A stretch of 64,000 nt of DNA from Pseudoalteromonas sp. H105 (GCF_001469215.1 NZ_LOFH01000002.1:310001-374000); one strand, 5' to 3'; shown: positions 17,867 to 27,386, counted from the stretch's first letter. Notes: generated by a model from the sequence alone, not told the origin. Made by a program: numbers and translations.

Positions 17867-18253
17867 ATGACAATAACAAGAATAGGTGCTGAAGGTGGAA
17901 AGGGAACGGGTGGCCAACATTTACCTTTTTCGCGTGCTGTAGAAGCAGGTGGTTGGCTTAAAGTGTCAGGTCAAACACCGATGAAAGATGGTGAAATAGT
18001 AGAAGGGGGGATCGTTCCTCAGTCACGTTTAGCAATAGAGAACTGCATTGCAATTATGGCTGAAGCAGGTTACGGACTAGAGCATGTGACTCATGTTTCT
18101 GTTGTACTCACTGATGCTCGATATTTTCAGTCTTTTAACAAGGTATTTGCGGAGTTTTTTGGTGCTCATCCGCCAGCGCGAATTTGTATGGTTGCAGATT
18201 TAGTCGTCGACTGCAAAGTTGAGGTTGATGTGACCTGTTACAAAAATAGCTAA
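17867..18253 (+). CDS. RidA-family enamine/imine deaminase
   Basis: A 128-residue YjgF/YER057c/UK114 protein with the conserved C-terminal ARICMVADLVVDCKVEVDV segment, holding the substrate-binding Arg and the VEVD strand. Rid proteins hydrolyse reactive enamine/imine intermediates released by PLP dehydratases to the 2-keto acid and ammonia. Next to a PLP dehydratase, its job is most simply to finish the deamination step to 2-keto-3-deoxygluconate. It starts ten bases after the deacylase with AATGAGGAACGT upstream, a good ribosome site. Confidence 0.9.
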   Translation: MTITRIGAEGGKGTGGQHLPFSRAVEAGGWLKVSGQTPMKDGEIVEGGIVPQSRLAIENCIAIMAEAGYGLEHVTHVSVVLTDARYFQSFNKVFAEFFGAHPPARICMVADLVVDCKVEVDVTCYKNS

Positions 18254-18272
18254 CACACCCCGGGGAGAACGT

Positions 18273-19709
18273 ATGTTTGCTAGTCAATCCTATTATCTGC
18301 TGGCTTTTTTTACATACTTACTGATTATGATTTTAATTAGTTGGTTGGTATCACGTAAGCAAAAGAATGCGAGCGATTATTTATTGGCCGGACGTAAAGT
18401 GCCCCTTTTTCTTACGCTTGGTACGACGGTTGCTACTATGGTAGGCACAGGCTCCTCGATGGGAGCTGTAGGGTTTGCATATGAAAATGGTTGGGCTGGC
18501 GCTTTATATGGTGTTGGCGGTGCTGTGGGTATTTTACTGCTAGCGTGGTTGTTCGCACCTGCTCGTGATCAAGTATTCTCAACGATGAGTGAAGAGCTGG
18601 CAAGTTACGTGGGTAACCATAAGTGGGTCAAACAAATTTTAGCGGTTGTTATCTATGCTGCAAGCATAGGTTGGCTTGGCGCTCACCTTATAGGTGGTGG
18701 TATGTATTTATCTTGGTTAACAGAGCTGAGTATTACGCAAGCCAAATTATTAATAGGAGCTGGACTTGCAGTTTTTATTATATTAGGTGGTTACTCAGCG
18801 GTTGTATGGACAGATTCTTTACAAGCTATCATATTATTTATTGGTTTTGTGTTGATGGCCTATTTTTCACTTGAAAATGTTGGCGGGTTAAGTACCTTAA
18901 ACAACAGTGAACTAGTTGCTAAACAAGGTGTTTTTTCTTATAAAAATGTCGGCTTACTGCCTGCTATATCAATGTTTTTAGCTGTGTTAGTTGGCGTCTT
19001 GGCTACGCCATCTTTTCGTCAGCGAATATATGCTGCTGATAGTGTTAAAACGATTCGCCGCTCATTCATTCTATCGGGTATTCTGTATTTATTTTTTGCA
19101 CTGCTACCTGCTTTAATAGGTACAAGCGCCTACCTAATGAATAGCGCGTTAGATAGTGCCGCCTATGCTTTTCCTTATATTGCATTGCATGTTTTGCCTG
19201 TTTACTTAGGCGGGTTTATTTTGTTAGCCGGTATTTCAGCCACCTTATCCAGTGCCAGCTCAGATGCAATCGCAGGAGTCAGTGTATTAATCAGCGATAT
19301 ATTCAGCAAGGCTCACAGCGATGTGCATAGTGAGGCTAAACAGTTGCTGTTTTCTCGTCTAGCTATGTTAGGGACGATTATTATAGCTCTGTTACTGGCT
19401 CTTTGGTCTGACGATATTGTCAGTTATATCACCAAAATGATTTCTATTTTAATGAGTGGTCTTTGTGTGATGGGTATTTTAGGACGATTTTGGTCTGATT
19501 ACACTTGGCAAGGTGCTACAGCAACTTTATTGGGAGGCGCTCTAGCGGGAGTGCTGGTGGGGGTAAATCATCAGTGGGCGCTATTTTTTGGTAATCCGAT
19601 CATCCCATCATGTCTTACTGCCTTGTTATTAGGTATTGCAATAAGTTTTCTTACTAAAGGCCGAGAAACTGTTTATTCACAGTGTCAAGAAAACGAGCGG
19701 TTACAATGA
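18273..19709 (+). CDS. Sodium/solute symporter (SSS family)
   Basis: A 478-residue inner-membrane transporter with about 13 hydrophobic helices. Family features include DYLLAGRKVPLFLTLGTTVATMVGTGSSMGA near the N-terminus, ILGGYSAVVWTDSLQA in the middle and LLAGISATLSSASSDAIAG around the sodium site. SSS proteins import sugars, sugar acids, amino acids or organic acids with sodium. The operon suggests a sugar acid such as GlcNAc1A. The stop codon overlaps the start of the kinase gene (ATGA at 19706-19709), so the two are translationally coupled. The start follows CCGGGGAGAACGT, a strong ribosome site. Confidence 0.92.
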   Translation: MFASQSYYLLAFFTYLLIMILISWLVSRKQKNASDYLLAGRKVPLFLTLGTTVATMVGTGSSMGAVGFAYENGWAGALYGVGGAVGILLLAWLFAPARDQVFSTMSEELASYVGNHKWVKQILAVVIYAASIGWLGAHLIGGGMYLSWLTELSITQAKLLIGAGLAVFIILGGYSAVVWTDSLQAIILFIGFVLMAYFSLENVGGLSTLNNSELVAKQGVFSYKNVGLLPAISMFLAVLVGVLATPSFRQRIYAADSVKTIRRSFILSGILYLFFALLPALIGTSAYLMNSALDSAAYAFPYIALHVLPVYLGGFILLAGISATLSSASSDAIAGVSVLISDIFSKAHSDVHSEAKQLLFSRLAMLGTIIIALLLALWSDDIVSYITKMISILMSGLCVMGILGRFWSDYTWQGATATLLGGALAGVLVGVNHQWALFFGNPIIPSCLTALLLGIAISFLTKGRETVYSQCQENERLQ

Positions 19710-20681
19710 ATTACGCACATTTAACAAATATAAAAAGTATCGTGTTTTTTGGTGAGTGCATGGTGGAGAATCGTGCAAATGGCGATACTGGCTTTGCGGG
19801 TGATACTTTTAATACTGCTTGGTATTTGGCCCAATTGATTAAACCTGATTCTATTCTAGCTATTTATTATGCAACAGCTATTGGTGATGACCTTGCAAGT
19901 TGCAAGTTGCGAGTTGAGTGATTTACTAAAATATTCAGGTATAAAAACAAAATTTATAGCGACTCGAACAGGTATGAGTTTGGGGCAATACTGGGTCAAA
20001 CTTGATAATCGCGGTGAACGCCATTTTGATTTCGACCGTTGTGATAGCCCGATTAAACAATACATTAAGCAACATCCTGCTTTGTTGGAGGCACTGAGAG
20101 AAAATGCGTTTGATGCAATTTACCTTTCGGGGATAAGCCTAGCGGTTTTATGTGATGCACAAAGAGAACTGTTGATTCAAACGCTGATGCAATTTAAACA
20201 ACGCGGTGGAATAATTATTTTCGATAATAATTACCGTTCTGCGTTATGGACTTCCTTTGAGGCTAAAGGCTGGTTTAAAAAGATAATGGCCCTAGCAGAG
20301 TTTGTTTTTTTAACCGATGAAGATGAATACAGCGTGTATGGAACTACAAATGTAGATGAAATTATACAGTATCATTTTAGTCAATCTAACCACCCCGAGA
20401 CTTTAGTTATCCGATGTGGAAGTGACCCATGTATTGTTGCAAATATAGGGTTTAACACTGTATTACGAATCTCACCAAAAGTTATAGCTAGTAGCAAAAT
20501 TACCGACACAACAGCAGCAGGTGATGCTTTTGCAGCGGGGTTTTTAGCCGCTAGTCTAAACGCTAACGATTATGAAGAGTCGGTTAAGTTTGCCCATCGC
20601 CTTGCTGGTATGGTGATTCAATACCATGGTGCACTTATTCCTAAAAACGTGCTCATAGATTTTACTAATGAGGAAAGTTAA
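19706..20681 (+). pseudogene. PfkB-family 2-keto-3-deoxygluconate kinase, frameshifted by a 7-nt duplication
   Basis: The start ATG overlaps the symporter stop. The first 71 codons read as a PfkB N-terminus (IVFFGECMVENRAN, TGFAGDTFNTAWYLAQL, YATAIGDDLAS) and then hit TGA at 19919. The rest (GMSLGQYWVKLDNRGERHFDF to the ATP-site motif DTTAAGDAFAAGF) is open in the +1 frame to 20681. At the junction TTGCAAG is repeated (19893-19899, 19900-19906), followed by TTGCGAG. Removing one 7-nt unit restores GDDLASCELSDLLKYSGI without a break. The intact product would be about 320 residues, normal for KdgK, which makes 2-keto-3-deoxy-6-phosphogluconate. It may be a true mutation, a slippage switch or a sequencing error. 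Confidence 0.88.
19893..19913 (+). repeat. Tandem 7-nt repeat at the kinase frameshift
   Basis: Three consecutive 7-nt units, TTGCAAG, TTGCAAG and TTGCGAG, and then the start of a fourth-like TTGAG. The first two are identical. Because seven is not a multiple of three, gain or loss of a unit by strand slippage would turn the kinase reading frame off or on. Confidence 0.9.
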
Positions 20682-23093
20682 ATGCGTTGCAGCAAGTTTA
20701 TATTTATTTTATTTAGTTTACTATTTTCAAGTCTGGCTTTTAGCTCGGTTCATCCTCGTTCAGAATTGCCCCTTATGCCCATGCCTAAACACATTATTCA
20801 ACATGGCGCTGAGCTCAGTCTCGGTTCAACTTTATCTGTGTATATCGAGGGGATGAGTCAACAGCGAGAAGAATTTCAGTTACAGCGTTTGCAATTACAT
20901 TTATCAAGAATAAACCAAAGTAGTATAAAAATATTACAGGGCAGTAAAGAACTTGCTGATATAAAAATTAATATACATCAGCCTGAGCTGGCCTTACTTG
21001 TACCTCAGTTCGGTGAAGATGAAAGTTATACTCTGTTAATTAATAACAGCGACGTGAATATACAGGCAATGACGGTATTTGGTGCTCAACATGCACTGAC
21101 TACATTAATACAGCTTGCTAATACCGGCGAAGCTCGCAGAGAAAAAAAAGGGATCTCTTTCCCAACACTCAGTATCGATGATGATCCACGTTTTGCTTGG
21201 CGTGGTTTATTAATAGACAGCGCACGACATTTTTTATCACTGCAAACAATGAAACGTCAGCTAGATGGTATGGCGGCGGCAAAGCTTAACGTATTTCACT
21301 GGCATTTGACGGACGATCAAGGCTGGCGAGTTGAAAGTAAAAAATATCCACGTTTGACAGCAACAGCATCAGATGGAAACTACTATAGCCAACAAGAGAT
21401 TAAAGAAGTAGTTCAGTATGCCAGCTTGCTTGGGATTAGGGTGTTACCTGAAATTGGTATGCCTGGTCACGCCAGTGCAATAGCGGTGGCTTATCCTAAA
21501 TTAATGACAAAAAATAAGCTCTATGAAATGGAGCGCCACTGGGGAGTTTTTAAACCTTTACTCGATATTGCGAATCCAGAAGTGTATGAGTTTATCGATA
21601 CGTTGGTTGGCGAAATGGTGACTTTATTTCCTGAACGTTACTTTCATATCGGGGGTGATGAAGTTGACCCTGCGCATTGGCTAGAAGATGTAAAAATCAA
21701 AAACTTGATGCAGCAATCTATGCTGCAATCAGGTGCTGATCTGCAAAGTTATTTTAATAGTAAAGTTCAGCCCATCATCGCTAAACATCAACGAGTAATG
21801 GTAGGTTGGGACGAAATATTTCATCCCAACCTATCAAATAACATTGTGGTGCAATCCTGGCGAGGGCACGATTCATTAAACGCCGTTGCTAAAGCTGGCT
21901 ACCAAGGTTTGTTGTCAACGGGGTTTTATATTGATCAACCACAGTATACAGATTACCACTATCGTAATGACCCTCTTTTGCTTTCCCCTAGAATTGATTT
22001 AACGCAGCCTAAAAGAATCGCAAAACAGTTCGTTATAGAACGATTAAAAGGCAAAGCTATTCAAGGGGAGCTGCTGTTATTAGGATCGCAACTGTTGATT
22101 AAATTAAATAATAATCACCATCAACTGGCTGTGAAGACAACCCAGTTATCTCCTACTCAACATTTATCAGCTCAATTAGATAGTTGGATGGGACCACTAA
22201 CTTTCGAATTTAACTTTATTAAAAATACAGGTTTTGTATTGATTGGTAATAGCCGATACCCGATCACTACTAAAGACGTGTTATTACCAGCACCTGTTAC
22301 TATTACAGAACCATTGTCAAAAACACAGGAAACCTCAATTTTAGGGGCTGAGGCCACGATTTGGAGTGAAATGGTAACCGAAGATAATATTGATTTACGA
22401 ATATGGCCAAGGCTATTTGCCATTTCTGAGCGTTTGTGGTCACAAGTGCAAGTAAATAATCCAGAATCTATGTATGAACGATTAGAAAGAATTAACGGTT
22501 TTACACATAAGGTCATTAATCTAGCACACGCAAAACAGCAACAATCTGGGTTTAAGGCGCTAATAGACAGCAAGCTTACGAAGCATAAGCAAAGAAAGAC
22601 GTTAAATTTACTGAACACAATGTCGCAGTTACTAGAACCTAGTCATTATTATACTCGCCATCATATTAAATTTTTAAACGATAAATATCATCAAAATGCG
22701 TCACTTGATTCATATGTTGACTTTTTAGCAGTAGAAAGTAAGCAAATACGCTATTTAAAACAACAGGTAAACGCATTTAAGGCGGGTAATAAAAAAGCAG
22801 CTGAAAACATATATAAACAACTTTTATCATGGGAACAGGCATTAGCTCTTGAGCATGGTTTGCTGAGTAAAAGCAAGCGATTGAAACCACTTCAACCTGT
22901 TTTTGACAAGTTAACGCTGTTTTTAACACACTTTAAAATTGTTCTTGAGGTGTGCAAAAGCAGCAAGGCGGACAAAAACATAGGGGATGAGCTGCTGTCA
23001 TTACAGTCTTTGACAGATGAGCTTGTGCTAGCCGGTATTTACCCAGTTCGAGATTTATATTTACACTGCGTTTCTTCGCAGGATAAGGAATAA
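20682..23093 (+). CDS. Exported GH20 beta-N-acetylhexosaminidase
   Basis: An 803-residue glycoside hydrolase with a signal peptide (FIFILFSLLFSSLAFSS). A GH20b-type N-terminal domain covers about 30-165. The catalytic barrel has FAWRGLLIDSARHFLS, NVFHWHLTDDQGWRVE and the catalytic Asp326-Glu327 pair in HIGGDEVDP. The barrel is interrupted at about 425-545 by an insertion, before EATIWSEMVTEDNIDLRIWPR returns to the family. The C-terminal 170 residues are helical and Lys/Gln-rich. Family enzymes release terminal GlcNAc from chito-oligosaccharides in the periplasm. The ATG directly follows the kinase TAA, so it is part of the operon. Its likely role is to trim oligomers that end in the oxidised residue. 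Confidence 0.93.
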   Translation: MRCSKFIFILFSLLFSSLAFSSVHPRSELPLMPMPKHIIQHGAELSLGSTLSVYIEGMSQQREEFQLQRLQLHLSRINQSSIKILQGSKELADIKINIHQPELALLVPQFGEDESYTLLINNSDVNIQAMTVFGAQHALTTLIQLANTGEARREKKGISFPTLSIDDDPRFAWRGLLIDSARHFLSLQTMKRQLDGMAAAKLNVFHWHLTDDQGWRVESKKYPRLTATASDGNYYSQQEIKEVVQYASLLGIRVLPEIGMPGHASAIAVAYPKLMTKNKLYEMERHWGVFKPLLDIANPEVYEFIDTLVGEMVTLFPERYFHIGGDEVDPAHWLEDVKIKNLMQQSMLQSGADLQSYFNSKVQPIIAKHQRVMVGWDEIFHPNLSNNIVVQSWRGHDSLNAVAKAGYQGLLSTGFYIDQPQYTDYHYRNDPLLLSPRIDLTQPKRIAKQFVIERLKGKAIQGELLLLGSQLLIKLNNNHHQLAVKTTQLSPTQHLSAQLDSWMGPLTFEFNFIKNTGFVLIGNSRYPITTKDVLLPAPVTITEPLSKTQETSILGAEATIWSEMVTEDNIDLRIWPRLFAISERLWSQVQVNNPESMYERLERINGFTHKVINLAHAKQQQSGFKALIDSKLTKHKQRKTLNLLNTMSQLLEPSHYYTRHHIKFLNDKYHQNASLDSYVDFLAVESKQIRYLKQQVNAFKAGNKKAAENIYKQLLSWEQALALEHGLLSKSKRLKPLQPVFDKLTLFLTHFKIVLEVCKSSKADKNIGDELLSLQSLTDELVLAGIYPVRDLYLHCVSSQDKE

Positions 23094-23094
23094 A

Positions 23095-24012
23095 ATGAAA
23101 GCGATAATTATATCTAGTTTACTACTTAGTTGTGCCGTTAGTGTAATTGCAGGTGAGAATAAAAAGTCTGATATTTCATATGTGTCAGAGGACTATATTA
23201 GTGACGGTATATTTACACAAGGCGTTGAAGGGCCTGCTGTTGATAAAAATGGGGTTTTATATGCTGTTAATTATCAACAACAGGGCACCATTGGAAGAGT
23301 TGTAGGCAAGAATAAGGTTGATACCTTACTGACGTTAAAAAATGGTTCAATCGGTAACGGTATTCGATTTGATGGTAAGGGTAATATGTATATTGCTGAT
23401 TATGTAAATCACAATATTTTAAAAGTGCCGGTATCAGCCCTTAAATATGGGGGGGATGTGTCTGACTCAGTGCAGGTGTTTGCCCATGAAAACAAGATGA
23501 ATCAACCGAATGATCTAGCAATTATGGATAATGGTATTTTATTTGCCAGTGATCCAAATTGGGCAAATGGCACGGGCAATTTATGGCGAATTGATCAAGA
23601 CGGCATTGTAACCTTACTTGAGTCAAACATGGGCACAACCAATGGTATCGAGGTGAGTCCTGATAATAAAACATTATATGTAAATGAAAGTGTGCAACGA
23701 AATGTTTGGCGTTATGATTTAGATGACCTTGGCAATGTATCAAATAAACAGTTGCTTATAAGTTTCCCTGACTTTGGTATGGATGGTATGCGCACAGATA
23801 AGCAGGGAAACATTTATATTGCCCGCTATGGCGCTGGACAAATTGCGGTTGTTTCACCACAAGGCAAGTTAATTGATACCATTAAACTTAATGGACAATT
23901 TCCGACGAATGTAGCGTTTGGGGGCGAAAATGATAGAGTTTTGTATATTACCATGCAAAAGCGGGGCGCTATAGAGGTTGTTTCTTTAGGATCTGCAGGT
24001 CGTATTTTTTAA
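23095..24012 (+). CDS. Exported SMP-30/gluconolactonase-family protein
   Basis: A 305-residue six-bladed beta-propeller of the SMP-30/gluconolactonase/LRE family. The repeating blade motifs are VEGPAVDKNGVLYAVN, GNGIRFDGKGNMYIADY, QPNDLAIMDNGILFASDP, TNGIEVSPDNKTLYVNE and GMDGMRTDKQGNIYIARYG. The metal ligands expected in the family are present (Glu in EGP, Asn in TNGIE, Asp in MDGM). The N-terminus is a signal peptide, with LLLSC giving a possible but atypical lipobox. Members open sugar lactones. C1-oxidising chitin monooxygenases release 1,5-lactones, so a periplasmic lactonase fits the locus. Last gene of the operon, one base after the GH20 stop. Confidence 0.88.
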   Translation: MKAIIISSLLLSCAVSVIAGENKKSDISYVSEDYISDGIFTQGVEGPAVDKNGVLYAVNYQQQGTIGRVVGKNKVDTLLTLKNGSIGNGIRFDGKGNMYIADYVNHNILKVPVSALKYGGDVSDSVQVFAHENKMNQPNDLAIMDNGILFASDPNWANGTGNLWRIDQDGIVTLLESNMGTTNGIEVSPDNKTLYVNESVQRNVWRYDLDDLGNVSNKQLLISFPDFGMDGMRTDKQGNIYIARYGAGQIAVVSPQGKLIDTIKLNGQFPTNVAFGGENDRVLYITMQKRGAIEVVSLGSAGRIF

Positions 24013-24191
24013 AGTTCTGTTGAACCAAGATTCAACCACTAGACCATGAGGGAAGAAATAATGATTTTTGGAAATGTTGTTTATGAACCCTAAGCGTGAT
24101 TACTTGTTCAATAACTAGACGTGTTGAGAAAAGTGATTATAATTTGATTTATACTAATGGTTTATAAAGGAACCATTATTCATAAATCAGC

Positions 24192-26611
24192 ATGGTTATG
24201 TCTAGTAAAAATCAGTGTGATTTAGAAAAAGAAAATCTTCACTTAAGAGAGCAATTAGCAAAAGTCTCATTTGAAAGAGACAAATATAAAACGCTATTTG
24301 AGGTCTCAGGTGATGCTCTATCAATCATCGATTTGAGCTCAGGAAAGTTTATTCAATGCAATGATTCAGCAATCAAGATGCATGGCGTTGAGAGTAAGAA
24401 TAACTTCTTAAATTTATCCCCATCAGACATCTCACCACCTATACAACCATGTGGTAAATCTTCTGGAGAATTAGCTAATAGGTATGTCGAAAAAGCTCAC
24501 TCTGAAGGGCCACAGTTATTTCAATGGACGCACTCTAAAATTGATGGTACTGAGTTTCCTTGCCTAGTCGTGCAGTACAAATACAGGATAAGAACTTAAT
24601 ACTGGCGATCGGAAGAGATATCTCTGATTTAATGGAAGTTAAAGATCAGTTAGAAACTGCACACTCCAATATAAAGCACTACAAAGCGGCGTATCAAAAA
24701 GAAAAAATAAAATTTGAGAGCTTTGTCAATCTAGCCCCCGTTGGTATTGCGGTGAACTCTTTGAAAGATGGTGCATTTCATTATGTGAATAATGAATTTA
24801 GTTATATTACTGGGTATACGGTCGATGAAATCAATGCGATTGATTATTGGAAAATCACGCCAAATAAATATAAAGAACAAGAAGAAAAGCAACTATTAAA
24901 CCTAATTAGCAATGGGAGATATGGCCCTTATGAGAAGGAGTATATTCATAAAAATGGATCTGCATTTCCCGTACGTCTTTCTGGTATTAAAGTAACAGAT
25001 GACAATGGCGATGATTCTATTTGGTCAGTTGTACAAGATACATCAGAACAAAAAAATACAGAACAGCAATTATTAGATGCAATAGAAAAAGCAGATTCAC
25101 TAGCATTAAGAATTCAATTGGCCAATACGTCTGCTCAAATAGGTGTATGGGAATGGGATCTAATAAAAAATGAACTCATTTGGGATGATTTGATGTTTAA
25201 ACTTTATGGCATCTCACAAGAGCAATTTCCTCAAGTATATGAAGGGTGGGCAAATGCTGTTCACCCTGATGATCTTGAGTTTGCAAGTTCACAATTACAG
25301 TCTGCAATTGAAGGGAAGTCGGAGTACGAGCCTGAGTTTAGAATTGTGCTCCCAAATAGTGACATTAGAACATTAAAAGCCAGTGCGAAAATTATAAGGG
25401 ATGATTCTGGTAAGCCTTTAAAGGTGATAGGTGTAAATTATGATGTAACAGAGAAAGTGAAAGCAATAGAAATATCAGAAAATGCGAGGATCGAGGCCGA
25501 AAATGCATCTAAAAGCAAAAGTGACTTTTTGGCAAATATGAGTCATGAAATACGGACGCCAATGAATGCAATTTTAGGTGGCTTGCAATTACTCGAAAAT
25601 ACGAGTTTATCAACTGATCTAAGAAAAATACTGGCTAATGCTACCTCATCCGCAAAGAGTTTACTCACTATCATTAATGATATTTTGGATTACTCAAAAG
25701 TAGAATCAAATAAAATTGAATTAGAGAAAGCGGCATTGTCTATTGTGGGTATTCTAGATTCCGTAAAATATGATTTAGACGCTTTGATCAGTAATAAAGG
25801 CATCAATTTTGAAGTTGTCATTGATGAAAAATTCCACGATAACTGGGTTGGCGATTTAGTTAGAGTAAAGCAAATTATCTTAAATTTGGCATCGAATGCT
25901 GTGAAGTTTACCCATCAAGGCGGTGTTAAAATAGGCGTAAAGTGTGTGAATTACAATAACCAGCAAGCAATCCATTTTAAAGTTGCGGATTCAGGGATCG
26001 GTATGAATGAAGAGGCTCAAAGAATTATCTTTGAACGCTTTTCGCAAGCGGATACCTCGACAACACGTAAATATGGTGGCACAGGGTTGGGAATGTCTAT
26101 TACCGTCAGTTTAGTTAAACTTATGAACGGTACAATCGAATTAAGCAGCGAAGCAGAGCAAGGCACTGTAATCGATGTTATTTTACCATTAGAGAAATCT
26201 AAAAAAACCGCAAAAAATGTGCAAATTAAATCACTCACACCGCCAAATCTGAAAGGTAAACGTATATTAATTGCTGAAGATAATATGATAAATCAAATGC
26301 TAATTAATACAATGCTAAAAGAAACTGAGGCAGAGCTGGTCACCGTTGAGAATGGGGCACTTGCTGTTGATGCCTTCACAAAAAGTACTTTCGATTTAGT
26401 TTTAATGGATATCCATATGCCGATTATGGATGGTGTAGAAGCCTTTACGTCAATTAAAGCACTCAATGAACATTGTATTCCTGTTATCGCATTAACCGCC
26501 AATGTAATGGTTGAAGACGTTCGTCGATATATAGAAATTGGATTTACTGCACATGTTCCAAAACCAATTGAATTGTCTACTCTTTATGGGACGTTAATGG
26601 CCTACCAGTAA
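24192..26611 (+). pseudogene. PAS-domain hybrid sensor histidine kinase with a frameshift
   Basis: Two overlapping frames together encode one protein of about 805 residues. The first (24192-24599) has a coiled coil and a PAS domain ending DGTEFPCLVV. The second is open from about 24560 and continues with the expected end of that PAS (QDKNLILAIGRDISD). It then has two more PAS/PAC units, HisKA (FLANMSHEIRTPMN), an ATPase domain (DSGIGMNEEA, GGTGLGMSI) and a receiver (LMDIHMPIMDG). There is no membrane segment, so it would be a cytoplasmic hybrid kinase. The frame change (-1) between about 24565 and 24597 fits loss of one base. It is either an inactivated kinase or a base-call error; without that base the gene would be intact. 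No cognate regulator is adjacent. Confidence 0.85.
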
Positions 26612-26641
26612 AAGGAAATTGAAAAAAATAGGCCGCGTTTT

Positions 26642-26815
26642 TTATAGATCTTTTCTGGGTGTATTTAATATTTTTTCTTTTTCTTGAGGCGTTAATATAA
26701 TCCAGTCAAAAATTTCGTCGCTGGAGCGCCCGCATCCAGTGCAATAGCCTTTTAATCGATGGCACTGGCCAATACAGTCTGTTTTATATTTTGGTGTACT
26801 GCTTTTATTTGTCAT
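26642..26815 (-). CDS. Small DUF1289 cysteine-rich protein
   Basis: A 57-residue frame from the ATG at 26815 to the TAA at 26642. The core is CIGQCHRLKGYCTGCGRSSDEI followed by a W and a basic tail, which is the DUF1289 pattern. The four conserved cysteines (residues 14, 18, 25 and 28) probably bind metal or an iron-sulphur centre. The function of the family is unknown. It is convergent with the hybrid kinase, whose stop is 30 bases away. Confidence 0.88.
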   Translation of the reverse strand: MTNKSSTPKYKTDCIGQCHRLKGYCTGCGRSSDEIFDWIILTPQEKEKILNTPRKDL

Positions 26816-26830
26816 AGTTTTAAGTGTGCT

Positions 26831-26854
26831 TAAAGCCAGTAAAAACTGGCTTTA
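26831..26854 (-). terminator. Probable terminator of the lipoprotein gene
   Basis: A perfect 10-bp stem (26831-26840 with 26845-26854, loop of four A on the plus strand) sits 17 bases beyond the stop of the minus-strand lipoprotein gene and before the DUF1289 start. The following T stretch is short, so it is a moderate terminator at best. Confidence 0.55.
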
Positions 26855-26870
26855 CGGTTCAGAATTAGTA

Positions 26871-27386
26871 CTATTTTGATTCAACCGGTTTACCTATTTC
26901 TAATGAGGTAGACCATGGTTTTGAGCGAGACATTGTTTTACCAGTATGAATCGAGATAACAGGTGTTGCCTCATCCAATACAAACGTAGTTCGAAGTGAC
27001 TTCGCAGATTCTTTTTGCTGTTCATACCAGTTATTGGCTGCTAAGCATTCACGAGTAAAACCAACTGCTTTTTGGTGAAGTGCGATGGCTTGACTCTGTT
27101 CGTTATACTCATCTTGACAGCGGTAGGTTACGGTATCTTTATCAAGAGCTGTGATTTGGCAGTCATTACCTACTAAGTTATATTTTGCAGTCCAGGTTTC
27201 CATGTATTTCGTGTTGACACGGGTACGCTTTAGCCCTTCGAAACGATTATCGTATGCATTTAGTAAGCCAGTGATTTTTTCGCAAGGTGTCATTGTATCA
27301 ATAGTTGCTCGTTGTTCAGGCGATAAACTTGTGCAGCCTGATAGAGTAACAGCGGAGAATGCTACTACCGATAAAAACTTTTTCAT
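26871..27386 (-). CDS. Predicted lipoprotein of unknown function
   Basis: A 171-residue protein with a lipoprotein signal peptide: MKKFLSVVAFSAVTLSGC, cysteine at 18, followed by Thr-Ser, which fits outer-membrane sorting. Four further cysteines (in TPCEKI, GNDCQI, YRCQDE and RECLAA) could form two disulphides in the periplasm. I do not recognise a family. It is flanked by the DUF1289 gene and the DGSG-repeat protein gene on the same strand, but about 130 bases separate it from the latter, and each probably has its own promoter. Confidence 0.8.
   Translation of the reverse strand: MKKFLSVVAFSAVTLSGCTSLSPEQRATIDTMTPCEKITGLLNAYDNRFEGLKRTRVNTKYMETWTAKYNLVGNDCQITALDKDTVTYRCQDEYNEQSQAIALHQKAVGFTRECLAANNWYEQQKESAKSLRTTFVLDEATPVISIHTGKTMSRSKPWSTSLEIGKPVESK

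Noticed and set aside
14275..19709. Reading the operon as simple D-amino-acid salvage
   Set aside because: Possible for the dehydratase and deacylase alone, but it does not explain the KDG-type kinase, GH20, lactonase and TonB receptor in the same unit. Kept as the alternative.
22172..22618. 148-codon antisense frame in the GH20 gene
   Set aside because: The plus-strand frame is a clear GH20 enzyme; the antisense frame has no family features or ribosome site.
24013..24191. Short inverted repeat GTTGAA/TTCAAC after the SMP-30 gene
   Set aside because: It is only six base pairs with no T run; not supportable as a terminator by eye.
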